Assembly: GCA_008690995.1 (NCBI GenBank)
Contig: VRMN01000017.1
Coordinates: 62,001 to 126,000 of the forward strand
Reading direction: 5' to 3'
DNA from: Porphyridium purpureum
Taxonomy: Eukaryota > Rhodophyta > Bangiophyceae > Porphyridiales > Porphyridiaceae
DNA length: 64,000 bases
This document shows positions 19,280 to 32,694 of the stretch, one piece after another. The translations under genes and the position numbers were made by a program. Numbering within the stretch: the first letter of the stretch is position 1; the number at the start of each line of letters is the position of its first letter. The notes below the pieces were generated by a model. The model did no database searches. It saw only the letters and a program-made list of their open reading frames with translations, and was not told where the DNA came from.

Positions 19280-22200
19280 GCGAAAATGCTCGAGCAGGTT
19301 AACCTTGGACGCATAACGCTCCATTCAAACGGCAAGGAAAGACCGCGTATCGTGGACTCACCCGCGGTTCCAAACCGTCCCCCACGCATTAATCCTAAAG
19401 AGGTGAGCCTGGGAGTTGTTAACTCGACAAACTCTTCGGTCTTAAGTCTTGAAAATGAAGCATTTCGACAGCGACAGCCGCCGGACGACCAAATCAATTC
19501 CTTATTCTCGTGAGCATCATTACCACTGGGAGCGACAGCTCGAGTCACTCCGATCAGCGTGTGCCGTAGCGAAAGCGCATCCGGCCGCCTCATATAGTCC
19601 TGTTCACTGCTACTTCATTGCGCAGGCTTTACGTGCACTGTAGGCACGCTTATCTCGACAAATAGGCGATCTGTTGCAGCGCAGTGGCCAGCGTCTAACT
19701 TTGGACGAAATTCGCTGGTGTGTTGACGTCGTACAGCAAGACGAAGCTTGTGAGTTCTACGCGGATGGACCACGGCGACTTATTGTGGCCATGCCAGTCA
19801 ACCCTTTCTTCAACCGCGATATCGCCACAGATACTTTATACTTCGATGGCTTCGCTGAGCTACACTTTGTTTGCTCCGGGAAAAAAAGATGGAAGGAACC
19901 TTGTTGTACAACGCACGGGCAATAACGGTCATCAATACGTTCTCCACTGCTTATATTGGCATCTTCGGTATTCCAGTCACATTTTCTTTGGACCGCGGCA
20001 CTGAGTTTCCAAACACAGCTTTACTCGAGTTCAGTAGTGGACTCGGAATCGTGATGCGCCCAGCAACAACCGTGGCACCATGGTCGGTAGGTGTCTGAGA
20101 AGACCACCTGAGGCCATTGAAAACGGTACATCTCCGCTTGAAAACAACTTTCCCAGATCGCGATCGTGCAATATTGCTCGCATAAGCAGACTTTGCATGG
20201 TATGTCAAGCTTAGCAACCGTGATACCTGTCCATTGTTACTCATCTTCGTACGATGATTTCGAGCATGGCTCCTCTCGAGGCGCTGTTGAAAAAGCGAAC
20301 TCGCCGGATGATGCACAATTGAGGGGGCGCGAGCGGGCGTACGACCTGCTGATTAGCAAGAGGTCGGCGCGACCGGTAACCGAGACAAGAGCGACCCGAC
20401 TGGACGGTCGCGCGGAGGGTGCGATGGTCCCGGCTTTCGCGGCTGCTCTATATAAAGGGCTGGTGCAGTAGCGCGGAGTAGGATTTGCCTGCCTTTAGAG
20501 TTGGAGGCTTCGGCACTTAGCATCGGAATCTATTGGTACTATGAAGGAGGCTTTTCGGGACAATGGCGTTTGCCTATAGAGGAGCGGTTGCACCTGTGGG
20601 TCCGGGCCTGTTGCTTTTTCCACAGAGGCTCGTGAAGGGAAACAAGTTGAATACTTTGCAGATTTCAAAACACGCACCCGACAGGTCGCGGTACCGGAGC
20701 AAGGGGCCGCGGCACGAGCGCAATGTGATGACCATTTGCCGCGAAAGCTACTACAAAAGAGGGCTTGCCTCAACCGGTTTGGAGCGATGTACAAGCGGCA
20801 GAGACTAGGCGAGCCGAAGGAAAAGTAAGAGTTAAATTGACAATTTAGAAGAACTTTTTGCTGATACTCATCGTTCTTATACTTCCATCGTAATCGAAGT
20901 TTTTCATGAGACGAAAGGGCCATCGTGATCGTCTCTTCGTCAGAAGCAGCCAAGAATTACAGCTCTTTGGCCAATTGTCTGCCTTTTCTTTTGGTATCGT
21001 CCGGGACAAACATCCGATGACCACCAAGCGTGAGATGGCCATGGAAGTTGCGCGCCGAACGACAGAAGGTACCACTGCTACCAAGTGTATTCACAAAGCA
21101 ACGCAGACGAGCGTTGCCGAGAGGGCACCAGCTTCGCTTACTCGAGGAAACCGGGTGCTATTCTGGCGGCTTATTGAGCGAGCGTGGCTCGAAGCCGCGA
21201 TGAAGATCAAAGTAGACGGAGATGTAAGGACGCTGAATGTGGGAGTATAAAACGCGGACCTACCGCACCGCTCTCCACCAATTCAAGTTGTTCTTTAAGG
21301 ATTAAATACTATGGGCTCACACCATAGACACCTTCTCCGAGCTGGTGCAACTTTCAGAACATTCCTCTAGACCAAAATGTGATTTTGCGGTCTCGCGCGC
21401 CAAAGCGATCGATGGATGGCATACAAAAGATGTTAAGGAAGTGACTCCAACGACGGAGCTCGCAAATCTTGACTCGCAGTGAGTTGACTTTGTCAAGCTT
21501 TCACACGGAAGAGAGTTCCCAGAATCAAGTCTCGCATTGCGAGAGTGCGCAAAGTCGCAACCATATGGATTCATGCTTCAAGACTCTGTTTCGACATCAA
21601 AATGGACAGTGCGTGTTCTGCTCGCAGTGGCGCTTATTCAATCATGGTCATGTTTGCCTGGGACGTCGAACAAGCATTCTTCAGAGCCAGCCTTTCAAAT
21701 GCGGTGTTTTGATGAAGCCTCCGACAGAGGCAGGCTTACTCTCTTGTGTGTTTTTACCTTTGAAGCGCGCAACCTACGGGCTGGTGGATGCCGCGTATAT
21801 CTGGTACATGTCTCTTCGCGACGCGTTCGTGCATAAAATGCACATGAAAGAGACCATGATAGACCCTTGCATATTTGTTGCGGACACAGCAGCATACAAG
21901 GCCCAGATCGATGATATCTCAACTGTGGGCACGTCTCAGTATCTTGATGCTCGAGCGAAAACCTAAAAGTATCACCAGTTTCATCCGGAAACGCGTGACA
22001 ACTTTATTTTGAACAGGGCCCAGCACACCGTCAGGAAAAATCATGGAAATGTTGATTTACAAGCTTATACAGAGAAATGTCGCATTGCGGCAGTGCAAAC
22101 TACTTCGTATGGCGACTCGCAAATCTTGTACGGCCAGATGCTTCGGCTGGCTGCCAATTCGCGGCCACACTTCGCTTGTTCTGCAAAACAAATTTCGCAA

Positions 22201-22815
22201 AGCGAGGAAGGTGCATTCGACCACAAGGCGCAAAGCGAATTATCAGATCATGCCCGGGGAACAGTCAGCACAATGCTGTTTTCTTGCGTTCGACACCTTC
22301 ACGGCACCGTCGTAATCCAAGTACTGACGGACCCCACTTTTGCAAAAATGCTGGTTTGAGCAGCAAGCTCTGCTTTGTTATCTGTCTCGCAGACAGCCAA
22401 GGTCATCACAATGTTGAGCACTGGCGTTCAGGAGAATCATGCCAAGTTGTTGAATTGACTCTCGCAGCCGAAAGGCTCGCGGTTGTCGACGCATTCGACC
22501 ATGCCCGTACGGTGAAGTACACGCCACAGGAGCTCGGAATCCCGAACCCAGAAAATATTCTCTACATGGACAATCGCTCCGGATTAAACGCCATGTCCTA
22601 ACCCACGGCGAGCACCGAGCCAGCCGTAAAGATTTCTGTCGCAATCCTTCGACAAGTAGTACAAAAAGCAGCGCTCACCAAAGTAGGATATCTGCTGTCT
22701 GCGGACAACCCAGCAGATGCATTGAGTATAGCGCGCGGCAGCTCCGAGTTACGCACGCTCCGACTTGCTGAAGTGTATCATTCTACGGTGGTAGAATGGT
22801 TCGAAAAGAAAAAGT
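19280..22815 (+). mobile_element. Ty1/copia-like LTR retrotransposon fossil, broken
   Basis: A worn plus-strand element. Recognisable parts in order are a gag-like or leader block (about 19285-19500), an integrase remnant (about 19680-20150), a reverse-transcriptase remnant (about 21310-21960, including LKRATYGLVDAAYIWYMSL) and an RNase H remnant running to about 22815 (with NPADAL). The integrase-RT-RNase H order is that of Ty1/copia. The element carries many breaks (on the order of ten or more) and looks old. Terminal repeats were not established. A TATA-bearing GC-rich patch near 20280-20520 (ctatataaag) looks out of place and may be a separate LTR-like insertion. Confidence 0.7.
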
Positions 22816-23831
22816 GATACATACAGAAGTTTGTGGTTGTTCAATTCCACAGTAGTACAGATCCCGACGGAAATTGAACCGTTACGGACGTCTGGAGAGA
22901 AACGGAAACGGAGCTAGATTTCACGTCGTTTACGCTGCTTGTCGTCATGTTTGACGTGGTAATTACGTGCGGCAATGTAAAAGCGCTTTACCCGCAAACT
23001 TCTGTGGGCGCGACGGACAACGTATATTATTGTTGATGTGGTTTTTTGTTTGCTTATTTGAGTCTGCTGAATTCAGCAATTTTTTCGAGTGCGTGTTTTC
23101 CTCCGAAGGTTTTTCCAGTGTGCTGCTTTAAACTTCTTCTGTTTTGAAAGCTCCAGTGCACCATCCAACACTCACGTTACCATGACAATTCCGTGCCACC
23201 CCAGCTAATGCGCTCATACCACAAAGGGAAAGATAGTGTGTGTCACAAAGAAGGTATGCATGTACACCTTCCTGCGGTACAAAAGAGCGGCCGGTCTAGC
23301 ATGTCTGTGGCGACAAGAGTAATAGAGACGGATGTAGAGCAGTCTGGAGAACTTTTAGTTCCCGGCTTCAGGTAGCGGGTGAGAGCTCCTCACGGTTGAC
23401 AAGTCATCCACGACGAAGATACTAACAACAGACGGAGATTCTTCGGGGAAAATAGTGAAATCGTAGAGCATGAAAAATATTCAAAAGAATTCACGGAAAA
23501 GACCCGCGAGGTAATAGCTATATCGGACGGACATGATTCCAGACCAAGGACACAGATACGTGATTTACACGGTATTCAACTTATTGAAGTGCGGCAAAAT
23601 TAGTGGAACGCATAAGTTGTCGACGGGAAGAAAAGATAGAAAAATGTTGTTATTATTTTTTGAGGTACGCTGCTTCAGTAGGTCATGTTTCGGGAAGGAT
23701 AGATCGTGTCCATTTCTAAGAGCTTGGGAAGGACTGAAAACTGAGGAAAAATGTCTTCGAGGGTGCACCGAATGACGGCAAGGTCCGCACGTGTTCTGCA
23801 TTTATGTTCAAGCTAAGGACCCAATTGTGAT
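22816..23831. other. Gene-free stretch after the copia fossil
   Basis: AT-rich sequence with short frames only and no recognised motif. It may contain the worn 3' end of the retroelement. Confidence 0.45.
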
Positions 23832-24480
23832 TTATGCTCTGCTCAAAAAAGGGAAACAATTATCCGCCAGTTTTAACAGCCATAGAAATTTCCTAGCTTT
23901 GTTGGTGAGCGGCTCATGCGCGACTTCATAACATGTATTGAAACGAGGCTCCTTGAGTCCCGCACCGCGGATTACGTGCCTCTTGTTCTTCCTGACCGAA
24001 GCTTCGTGCTTGCCGCTGGTCTGGCCAGCTTGCCAAGCAATATACTCGCAATCCTTTTCAGAATATGTTTTATTTCCAAGTCGCGAACAAAGCCCTGGTC
24101 GCTGGACCAGAGCGCTGCTTCTCACTGTTGAGCAAAAGCGAATCGCGCCTCTCGCTCGTACACGTTGCGATTCGCATCTCATGCCACACGAGAGCACATC
24201 CACTTCCATAGATTCAAAAGCTATGACAAATGCGGCGTATCCACACAAACGGCTGCAACTTCCAATACAATGGTTCGCGGTGGCGATAGTGTCGAAACGG
24301 TTTCTGCTCAAGAGTGCTTTGCGAGAACTTTCTTGAGTTCGCAACCCCAAGGCTTCCCACTCTGGGATTCTTGCGGAGGGATGGTTCGGAACCGCGGGTA
24401 ACTCCACTTGAGGCGGTCATTCCGTACCGTTTCAATGGAGCATTTCCCGTCCAAAATTAGCCTGCTCGAGTTTTGTCGTT
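23832..24480 (-). mobile_element. Second, inverted fragment of the same retroelement family
   Basis: The minus strand here matches the block at about 19285-19500 at the DNA level: shared landmarks include the run ctcgagcaggyta, then the ctccatt...aaacggya segment, cccgcggttcc and a gggagttg-like stretch. The minus-strand frame (191 codons) extends the match beyond the plus copy. It is a partial, broken copy in opposite orientation, probably gag or leader sequence. Age looks similar to the main fossil. Confidence 0.55.
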
Positions 24481-24704
24481 ATCAACCTGTTTTTAATTGA
24501 ACAAACATCGTTGTCGTCGTCGTCGTCTTCCATTTTCAAAGAGGACTGCAGACCTCGAACGTGACTTTACGCCACTGTGACCTTCTTCTGGACATGCTAT
24601 TGAGCCGGCATCTGTATTTGGAGACCGTTTCCTTACAATGTCAAGTACGCAAAGTTGAGGACGCGCTGAATGTTGGAATTCGACAACCCACTCCACCTCA
24701 AGAG

Positions 24705-24764
24705 GCACAGTTTCAGGTGGCACGGTTTTGGATTGCACGGTTTCGGACCACACGGTTTCCTGTA
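24705..24764. repeat. 15-bp minisatellite, four units
   Basis: Four consecutive 15-bp units starting gcacagtttcaggtg, gcacggttttggatt, gcacggtttcggacc and acacggtttcctgta share the core cacggtttc. No gene is associated. Confidence 0.75.
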
Positions 24765-26652
<1,888 letters not shown>

Positions 26653-26887
26653 CGGCGGTCTCCAGACTTTGTCATGTGCAGCCGCTCTGAAACAGCGACG
26701 GATCGAACGGGTTTTCCATTTCGCGTGAATCATGTTCGACAAAGATGGCCTGTGCGCGTGAGTGCCGTCTGGCCAATCCACCAGAATATCAGCTCGACTC
26801 TAGCCACGCGTCGAGAACTGGTCGCGTCTAGCTTAAGCGGTCCTCCATGCTCCGTAAATTCCTGACTTTACAACAGAGAAGAAATAA

Positions 26888-26935
26888 ATGTGGTCGCCGC
26901 CGCCCGTGAGATGTGGCAACGGCTACGCAGCATAA
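26888..26935 (+). promoter_or_regulatory. Short upstream ORF overlapping the She9/Mdm33 start
   Basis: An ATG at 26888 opens a 15-codon frame that ends in TAA after the main ATG (26911), in a different frame. Its context is weak (T at -3), whereas the main ATG has G at -3, so leaky scanning would be needed. It could damp translation of the downstream gene. Confidence 0.4.
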
Positions 26936-28029
26936 TCACAGCCAAGGCCGCCGTGCCCTCGGGCCACGCTCTGGCAGACATATCCCGCAGAGCGCGCGCG
27001 CGTGCGTCGAATTCCGTGGCGCGGTGGGCCGTAAGGCTGTCCCGGTTGATGAACAAGGTGTCCGGCTTTGAGCGGATCACGCAACTGCGACGGCGCGTGG
27101 AGGCGTCTCGGGATACATTTCTGGAGGTACGACAAAAGAGCAAGGCGGCCAAGGCCGCGTATGAGCGCGCGGTGGGCGAGCGATCTGTTGCACAAACTCG
27201 TCTATCCAGTCTACTCCAAAGCAAGCATGAATGGGGCGACGCCCAAGTCGACGCATTCACACAGCTCTGCCGAGAGGAGCATGCACTTGCGGCCGAGGAA
27301 GCTGCACAAAAGTCTGCTCTTCACAAGCTAGAGGCACGGGAGGATACTGCGTTCTCCGCTCTGATGGATTCGGCGAGAGACAGGTATCATGAGGAAGCGT
27401 TGTACAGCGACAAGATTGCGGCACTATCGACGTACGTCACCATAGCAATCGTGTGTTTCAACTCGGCGTTGTTCGCCGCTAGCGTCTTTCTCGTCGAGCC
27501 CCGCCGACGGCGCATTCTACAGGCAGAGCTTGAAGTGCGGCTGCACGAGAAGCAGCATGAGGTGTTGCTCCAAACACAGAGTGCCATACAGGCATTGCGC
27601 GGCCAAATTAAGGAGGATATGGTCGCGAGCGTCGAGCGGGCCGTCGACAATGGCGTATCGCGTGCTCTCGAAGAGCGGGTTGCTCTCTTTGCAAACGCAT
27701 TTGTCGCAGATGCCCTCATGGATCCGACGTACCGCCAAGCGAGTGCCTCGGCTATTCCTCGCTCCATGAATGACAGTTTTGATGGTGAGCTTTTGGTGAC
27801 ACCGCCGCTGTCACCTTCACAGCAGCAGCAGCAGCAGCAACAACAACAACGACCACAAACACAAGAAAAGCAGCAGCCTTATCAAGGCCTCGTTCCTGAT
27901 GAAGATTTGTACGAAGAGAGCACCGCTTCCTTCGCAGACTTTGGCCGTGCTGTATTTGAGCTTCCGACATCGACTATGCTCGCGTTAAGCACTGTGGTCG
28001 GAGTTGGGCTCGGTCTCTTTTTGAGATGA
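26911..28029 (+). CDS. She9/Mdm33-family mitochondrial inner-membrane protein
   Basis: A 372-residue protein. Residues 1-45 are Arg/Ala/Ser-rich with almost no acid, a likely mitochondrial presequence. A coiled coil spans about 55-165. The family block is clear: LLQSKHEWGDAQVDAFTQL (101-119), RYHEEALYSDKIAALST (158-174), a membrane segment (about 172-194), then VEPRRRR. Yeast Mdm33 shows the equivalents LLqRK..Ws..D..rFT and RYHEEqiwSDKIR.aST, then EP at the membrane exit. The C-terminal third has a Gln tract coded by CAG/CAA (about 310-322) and ends in a hydrophobic segment (TMLALSTVVGVGLGLFL), an addition not known to me in yeast. In yeast the protein shapes inner membranes and its loss gives ring-shaped mitochondria. 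It is convergent with the RWP-RK gene, 65 bp apart. Confidence 0.82.
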   Translation: MWQRLRSIITAKAAVPSGHALADISRRARARASNSVARWAVRLSRLMNKVSGFERITQLRRRVEASRDTFLEVRQKSKAAKAAYERAVGERSVAQTRLSSLLQSKHEWGDAQVDAFTQLCREEHALAAEEAAQKSALHKLEAREDTAFSALMDSARDRYHEEALYSDKIAALSTYVTIAIVCFNSALFAASVFLVEPRRRRILQAELEVRLHEKQHEVLLQTQSAIQALRGQIKEDMVASVERAVDNGVSRALEERVALFANAFVADALMDPTYRQASASAIPRSMNDSFDGELLVTPPLSPSQQQQQQQQQQRPQTQEKQQPYQGLVPDEDLYEESTASFADFGRAVFELPTSTMLALSTVVGVGLGLFLR

Positions 28030-28094
28030 GCATTGACGGTTGTATATGTATTTTGTGTCTGATGCTTTAGTACTGGTACGGATATATCTCAAGC

Positions 28095-31000
28095 TTACTC
28101 TTGTATCATAGAATCCCTAACAGTTGTGCGATATGCTTGCGAGATCGCATGAATTTGATCCAGAGCAAGCGAGCTGCTGGCTGGATCGACGGTGAGCGCC
28201 CGCTCCGCATTGCATAGACGCTCGCGCAGCGTGTTGAGTTTGCGGTATGGCCAAGATTTGAAGCCGCAGGTTCGGAACAATTTCTTGGTCAGCGTGATGG
28301 AGATGTCAAGCTCGGACGCGAGCTGCGCGCGCGAATACATGACGAGCCCCAAGAGGTCCAAGCGACCAATGCTTTCCAGATACTTGCGCTTCTTGCCTCC
28401 CATTGCCGCAAGCCGCTGTTGCACATTCGATAGCGTTGTGCGACCAATCTGGGCAATCAACGCATCGCTTAGGCACTCTGCGTGTGCGTGTATGTCTGGA
28501 CCACCGCCGTAAGTGGTCTCAGGTGCGTGAGCAAGCAGCCATGGGCTGAGCTCGTGTGAGATTGACAACGGCGTCGACGGAAGCTGTGGTACAAACGGAG
28601 ATTGGCCCGCGAGTTCGTCATTTGATTGCTCCGAAAATCTGCCCAACGAATCGGACTCGCCCTGCAACAGCAGCTGCTGGATCTGAGTTTGATGTTGGTT
28701 TGGACATTTGCTTGGGGTTCCGCTCAGATTCCGAGTCGCGCCTAGGCCGCGAAAGGGTCCTTTTTGACTGCCCGTGAGCACGCGTGCGACCGGCTCGTGG
28801 TCACTGCTGCTTGCGTCGCCGCTGCTGAACTCGTCCTCGTTATCAAAATCGGCGAGCGGGATGCCGCAACGGAACAGCCGCGCGATCGAGCCACTGTGAT
28901 ATTCAGACTCAGTACGAGTACTGCGCAGCCAGCCGCCTGAGCTGAGCCCTCCCGACGGAAGCTGATCTGCGTCCATGTCGGCGATGTGGATGCGGTCGCT
29001 GGACGGTGGCCATATCGATCCATGTATGTCCACGTCTAGTTCCAAATCTAGATCCAATGCATCATCATAATCCTCAGCGTCATCCTTGTCTTCCACCACG
29101 CGCCATTGCTGTCGTTTGCGGCTTCGGAAAGAGCCATGTGCGCTCGTGGACTCGAGGTGCAGCTGGTCTCGCAGCGACAGGGACAGCGACGGCGGTTGTT
29201 GTTGTTGTTCTTGTTGTTGTTCTTGCTGCTGCTGCCCGTGCAAAATGTGCTTTGACTGGTTTTGCGCCGATGGATGCTGCACAACCAGCGAGTTGGCTTT
29301 GGCCAGCGCTGCCTTGGCCTTTGATACGAGACGCTCGTGCCCGTCAAATGCTTGCATACCCTCTTCGTTTCTGTACATATCCTGGCCTGTGGCAGACGAC
29401 GACGGTGACGTGGTCTCAGGGGTCAAAATGACTCCTCGCTGGCTCAGCATTCCACGCTTCGCGCCGCTGCTGCGCGCTGAGAATCCCGCGCGTGGGCTCG
29501 TATTGAGAAATTGCGGTTGCGCGTCCTCATGGCTCTGGTCAGACTGTTGTTTCCGGGGCTCATGCTTTGCACGGTTTCGACTATCAGTAACAGGCGTAGA
29601 CAGGCGTCTTTTTGCAGGCGATACATCGTTCACAACGTAGTTTCCGCGGGCTGGTCGCATGCTGTAGTCTGTTTGAATGCTAGGTGAGGGCTGCGCGGCC
29701 GTCGGCCGCTCGCTCAATCGATTGTTTGGAGCAAGCGCAGGACGCGCGACATCATGCTCGTTGATCGCCAAATCACCCTCTGATCCACGCTGACCGCTTT
29801 CATCATGGACGTCGTCATGCGTGCCATGATCTCCAAACACGTGGCGCACGCCAAGGCTCGTCGCCGACGCCTCAGTCGGCAGCGTAGGCTGCGCGTGCGT
29901 ATTCGGTGGTAGCATGTACCTTTCTGCATAGGCTTGCCGGAGCTCACTCTCGTGCATGGACGCAACCAGGAAGACATCGCCTGCTTGTTGGGGCTGCGGT
30001 GACAGTGCGGAAGTAGACAACAGGTCGCCGAACGCCGCGCTGGACACGGCTAGGAACATGGACACATGCGCCCAGTCGACAGACTGTGCGCCGCCCGCGA
30101 TGAATACTTGAATGGTGCTACCGTTTTGCGCGGATGCGGCGTGCAGATTCAAGTCCCGCAGACGTACTTGGAATAGGTTGCATTGCGTGCCGTGCGCCTC
30201 GGCAATCTCCACGCCACTGGTTGTCCATATGATCACCCGCACGGCCGAATCGATTGTGACCGATGGATCGATGAATAGGGACACGGTCATGCTGGCGGCG
30301 GCGGTGGCGGTCGTCCCCGCGTGGTGCACGACAGACGAATCCTGTGCAGAGTGTTGCCCGGTCGTAGCGCCCTGAGCTGCTTCTGAAGCAGCCGCGAGGC
30401 CATGTGCCGCAAAGCCGTTGGGCATGCCGCTGCTGCTCATACCCGCGCTATTGTCTCCCATCGCCTGCGGAAAATCGCGCGAACCCGTACTCATCATCGC
30501 GCAGCCGCCCATGCTCGCACTCAAGCTCGCTGACGCGAGGAAGCGGTCGCTCAACGCGTCCACACACATGTCAACGGTAGAGTTTCGGCTGCCCGGAACG
30601 ACGAGCCGCATGGGATCTGCAAGATTGTTGCTCCCAGCCTCCGCGGCGTCCGGGTCGGCATGGTGGCTGTCGGTTGCGTACAAGTTGTACTCGGTATGGA
30701 AGATGGAGAGCACCGAGTGCGCGCTAAGCATTGCGTCGCCGTGCGGGTCCGGCCCGCCGAGCGTATCGGTCAGCCAGTCCACGAGTCCGAGCTGGTTGAT
30801 AGCGCCCTGGCTGCGCCACATTGGATCGTCCGCGCCGCGCAGCATCATTTTCTCACGCTGCGCGGCGAGAAACGACGACTGCGTCGGCTCGTGCGCAAGC
30901 ATCGCAGACGTGTCGGCGGCATGCGGTGCCGCGGCTGCACCCGCTGTATCTTCTGCGCCGCCGGCCCTAACGTTCCGGAAGGCCTCGAGCCCGTGCGCTG

Positions 31001-31127
31001 CCGTTGTGCTGCGGCCCTCTTGCCGATGCATGCGTGCGCGGCGCCGTGCTGCCCGAGCTTCCGTTCGCACCCGCAGTTTCTCGACTCGTCCACACGATAT
31101 AGGTATCCTCACACTCAGCAGCACCAT
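28095..31127 (-). CDS. RWP-RK-like transcription regulator
   Basis: About 1010 residues if the ATG at 31127 is used. A start at MHRQE (31031) or MLAHEP is equally possible. Most of the protein is low-complexity, rich in Ser, Ala, His and Gln (QQQQEQQQEQQQQ region), with acidic patches. The C-terminal 90 residues hold an RWP-RK-like DNA-binding unit: a helix ASELDISITLTKKLFRTCGF, then SWPYRKLNTLRERL (958-971). The canonical core is RWPxRK, so the first Arg is Ser here. A compact segment near 290-385 (SMTVSLFIDPSVTIDSAVRV...) is predicted-looking beta structure with no family recognised. RWP-RK proteins regulate nitrogen response and gamete identity in green algae and plants. The role here is unknown. 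Confidence 0.72.
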   Translation of the reverse strand: MVLLSVRIPISCGRVEKLRVRTEARAARRRARMHRQEGRSTTAAHGLEAFRNVRAGGAEDTAGAAAAPHAADTSAMLAHEPTQSSFLAAQREKMMLRGADDPMWRSQGAINQLGLVDWLTDTLGGPDPHGDAMLSAHSVLSIFHTEYNLYATDSHHADPDAAEAGSNNLADPMRLVVPGSRNSTVDMCVDALSDRFLASASLSASMGGCAMMSTGSRDFPQAMGDNSAGMSSSGMPNGFAAHGLAAASEAAQGATTGQHSAQDSSVVHHAGTTATAAASMTVSLFIDPSVTIDSAVRVIIWTTSGVEIAEAHGTQCNLFQVRLRDLNLHAASAQNGSTIQVFIAGGAQSVDWAHVSMFLAVSSAAFGDLLSTSALSPQPQQAGDVFLVASMHESELRQAYAERYMLPPNTHAQPTLPTEASATSLGVRHVFGDHGTHDDVHDESGQRGSEGDLAINEHDVARPALAPNNRLSERPTAAQPSPSIQTDYSMRPARGNYVVNDVSPAKRRLSTPVTDSRNRAKHEPRKQQSDQSHEDAQPQFLNTSPRAGFSARSSGAKRGMLSQRGVILTPETTSPSSSATGQDMYRNEEGMQAFDGHERLVSKAKAALAKANSLVVQHPSAQNQSKHILHGQQQQEQQQEQQQQPPSLSLSLRDQLHLESTSAHGSFRSRKRQQWRVVEDKDDAEDYDDALDLDLELDVDIHGSIWPPSSDRIHIADMDADQLPSGGLSSGGWLRSTRTESEYHSGSIARLFRCGIPLADFDNEDEFSSGDASSSDHEPVARVLTGSQKGPFRGLGATRNLSGTPSKCPNQHQTQIQQLLLQGESDSLGRFSEQSNDELAGQSPFVPQLPSTPLSISHELSPWLLAHAPETTYGGGPDIHAHAECLSDALIAQIGRTTLSNVQQRLAAMGGKKRKYLESIGRLDLLGLVMYSRAQLASELDISITLTKKLFRTCGFKSWPYRKLNTLRERLCNAERALTVDPASSSLALDQIHAISQAYRTTVRDSMIQE

Positions 31128-31823
31128 GCAATGCGAACGTGCGGCGTGCCTTGCCGGCAAAGACGCGTTCAGCTGCCCAAAAGCGACAATGAGACACGTA
31201 GTCAGGCTTACGCATGGGCTGTGCGCAGTCCCGTGCGGACCAGTTTGGACTGCCCCCGCTTATGAATTATCCTTTTTGCTTTTTGCTTTTTGCGTTTGCC
31301 CTGCTTTGCTTTTGCTTTTTGCCCAGCTCTTACCTGTCGGGTGTTGCTGGCCCTTGTGTGTGTCTGCTTGTTCCGGCAGTGAGGCAAACGCAACGACACC
31401 GCTCTTTTCGGGGGGAAATCCAAGGAACCACCAAGCCCAACGCCGCCGGCCCCACCACCAAGACCGACGATCACAACAGACGCAGCAACGAACAACCGGG
31501 AGCTATGTCCGACACGGCGCCGATCGATTTCAAGCGCGCGCGCGCGCGCGTTGCCCGGCAATTTTCTTCGCCTGTGGCGTGACGTTTGCCTCACTGTTTG
31601 CTGACACGCGTGCGTGCCGCGCTCCCAGCCAGCAACGCACGGAGCATGTGCGACTCTCCACACGCCTTGCGTGATCGCCGACCCCACGGCCCAACGGCCC
31701 ACCCGACTGACTGACTGACGACGTACGTGCGTGCGTGGACATGCGACCCCGCGGCAGTGCTCGACCGCCCAAACCCACCCACACACACACTCACTCACCA
31801 CCACTTCCCGCGTGCCGGCGGAT

Positions 31824-31857
31824 CAACCCACCAACCCACCAACCCACCAACCCACAA
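31824..31857. repeat. 8-bp tandem repeat (CCAACCCA)
   Basis: About four copies of ccaaccca in direct succession, with flanking C/A-rich DNA. One strand is strongly pyrimidine-biased. Confidence 0.8.
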
Positions 31858-32694
31858 CCCGCATCCGCATCAGCCGCTCCACCCACCTTCCGCCAACCGC
31901 AGCCGAGTCAGCTACTCCACTATGGTTACACCTCCGACCCTTCCCTTCCCGCCTCTATCAAAACACCCCACTCTCATCATTTCCCACGCACTTCCTCCTC
32001 CTCGTGTACCCGCAGACCCCTTGCCCTTCCCCCTCCGCCTTTCTCTACTCAAACACCCTCTTTTACATACAGCCGCACGCTCGCTCCATGACACACAACA
32101 ACAAGAGCCGCGTGGCGGTGTCCTTTGTATTTTCTGTTCTTCCATTTTTATGGTAAAAGGGGGTTGTTTTGATAGACGTCGCTGGGTGAGCGATCGCGCG
32201 ATCGCCGTTTTACGTGCGGTTTTATTTCATGATGATTCGTGTCGGTTGTGATTGTATTTAATGATTCTCTCACAAGCAACCGATTGAAGGCATGGGCTAT
32301 GGTGGCTCGATAATAATAAAACACGCTCGTTTTAGAAGGCATGACCATTTCTGTCTTCTTGATGATCGCTGCGACCGACGCCAACGAGCTATTATTAGCG
32401 CGTGCGGCGCATGATCGAAATGAAAAAGGCTCTCTCGCACACACAACAAACAATCAATCGCGTGCGCGTAGCCGTGGAAGATGGCGCGTGCGGAGGCGTG
32501 CCAAGAAGAACAAAAAAGGGCGGCACGCACAAGAGGTAGAAAAGAATCGGCGCGCGAAAGCGAAAACAACGCAAGCAACGGCTTGTAAAACACGCACGGT
32601 TTGCTATGAATGATCGTGCTCGATCGAGCGATCGATTGATTAATTGATGTGCGCGCGTTTCTTCGCATGGAAAATCGGAAAACGCACAGAACGG

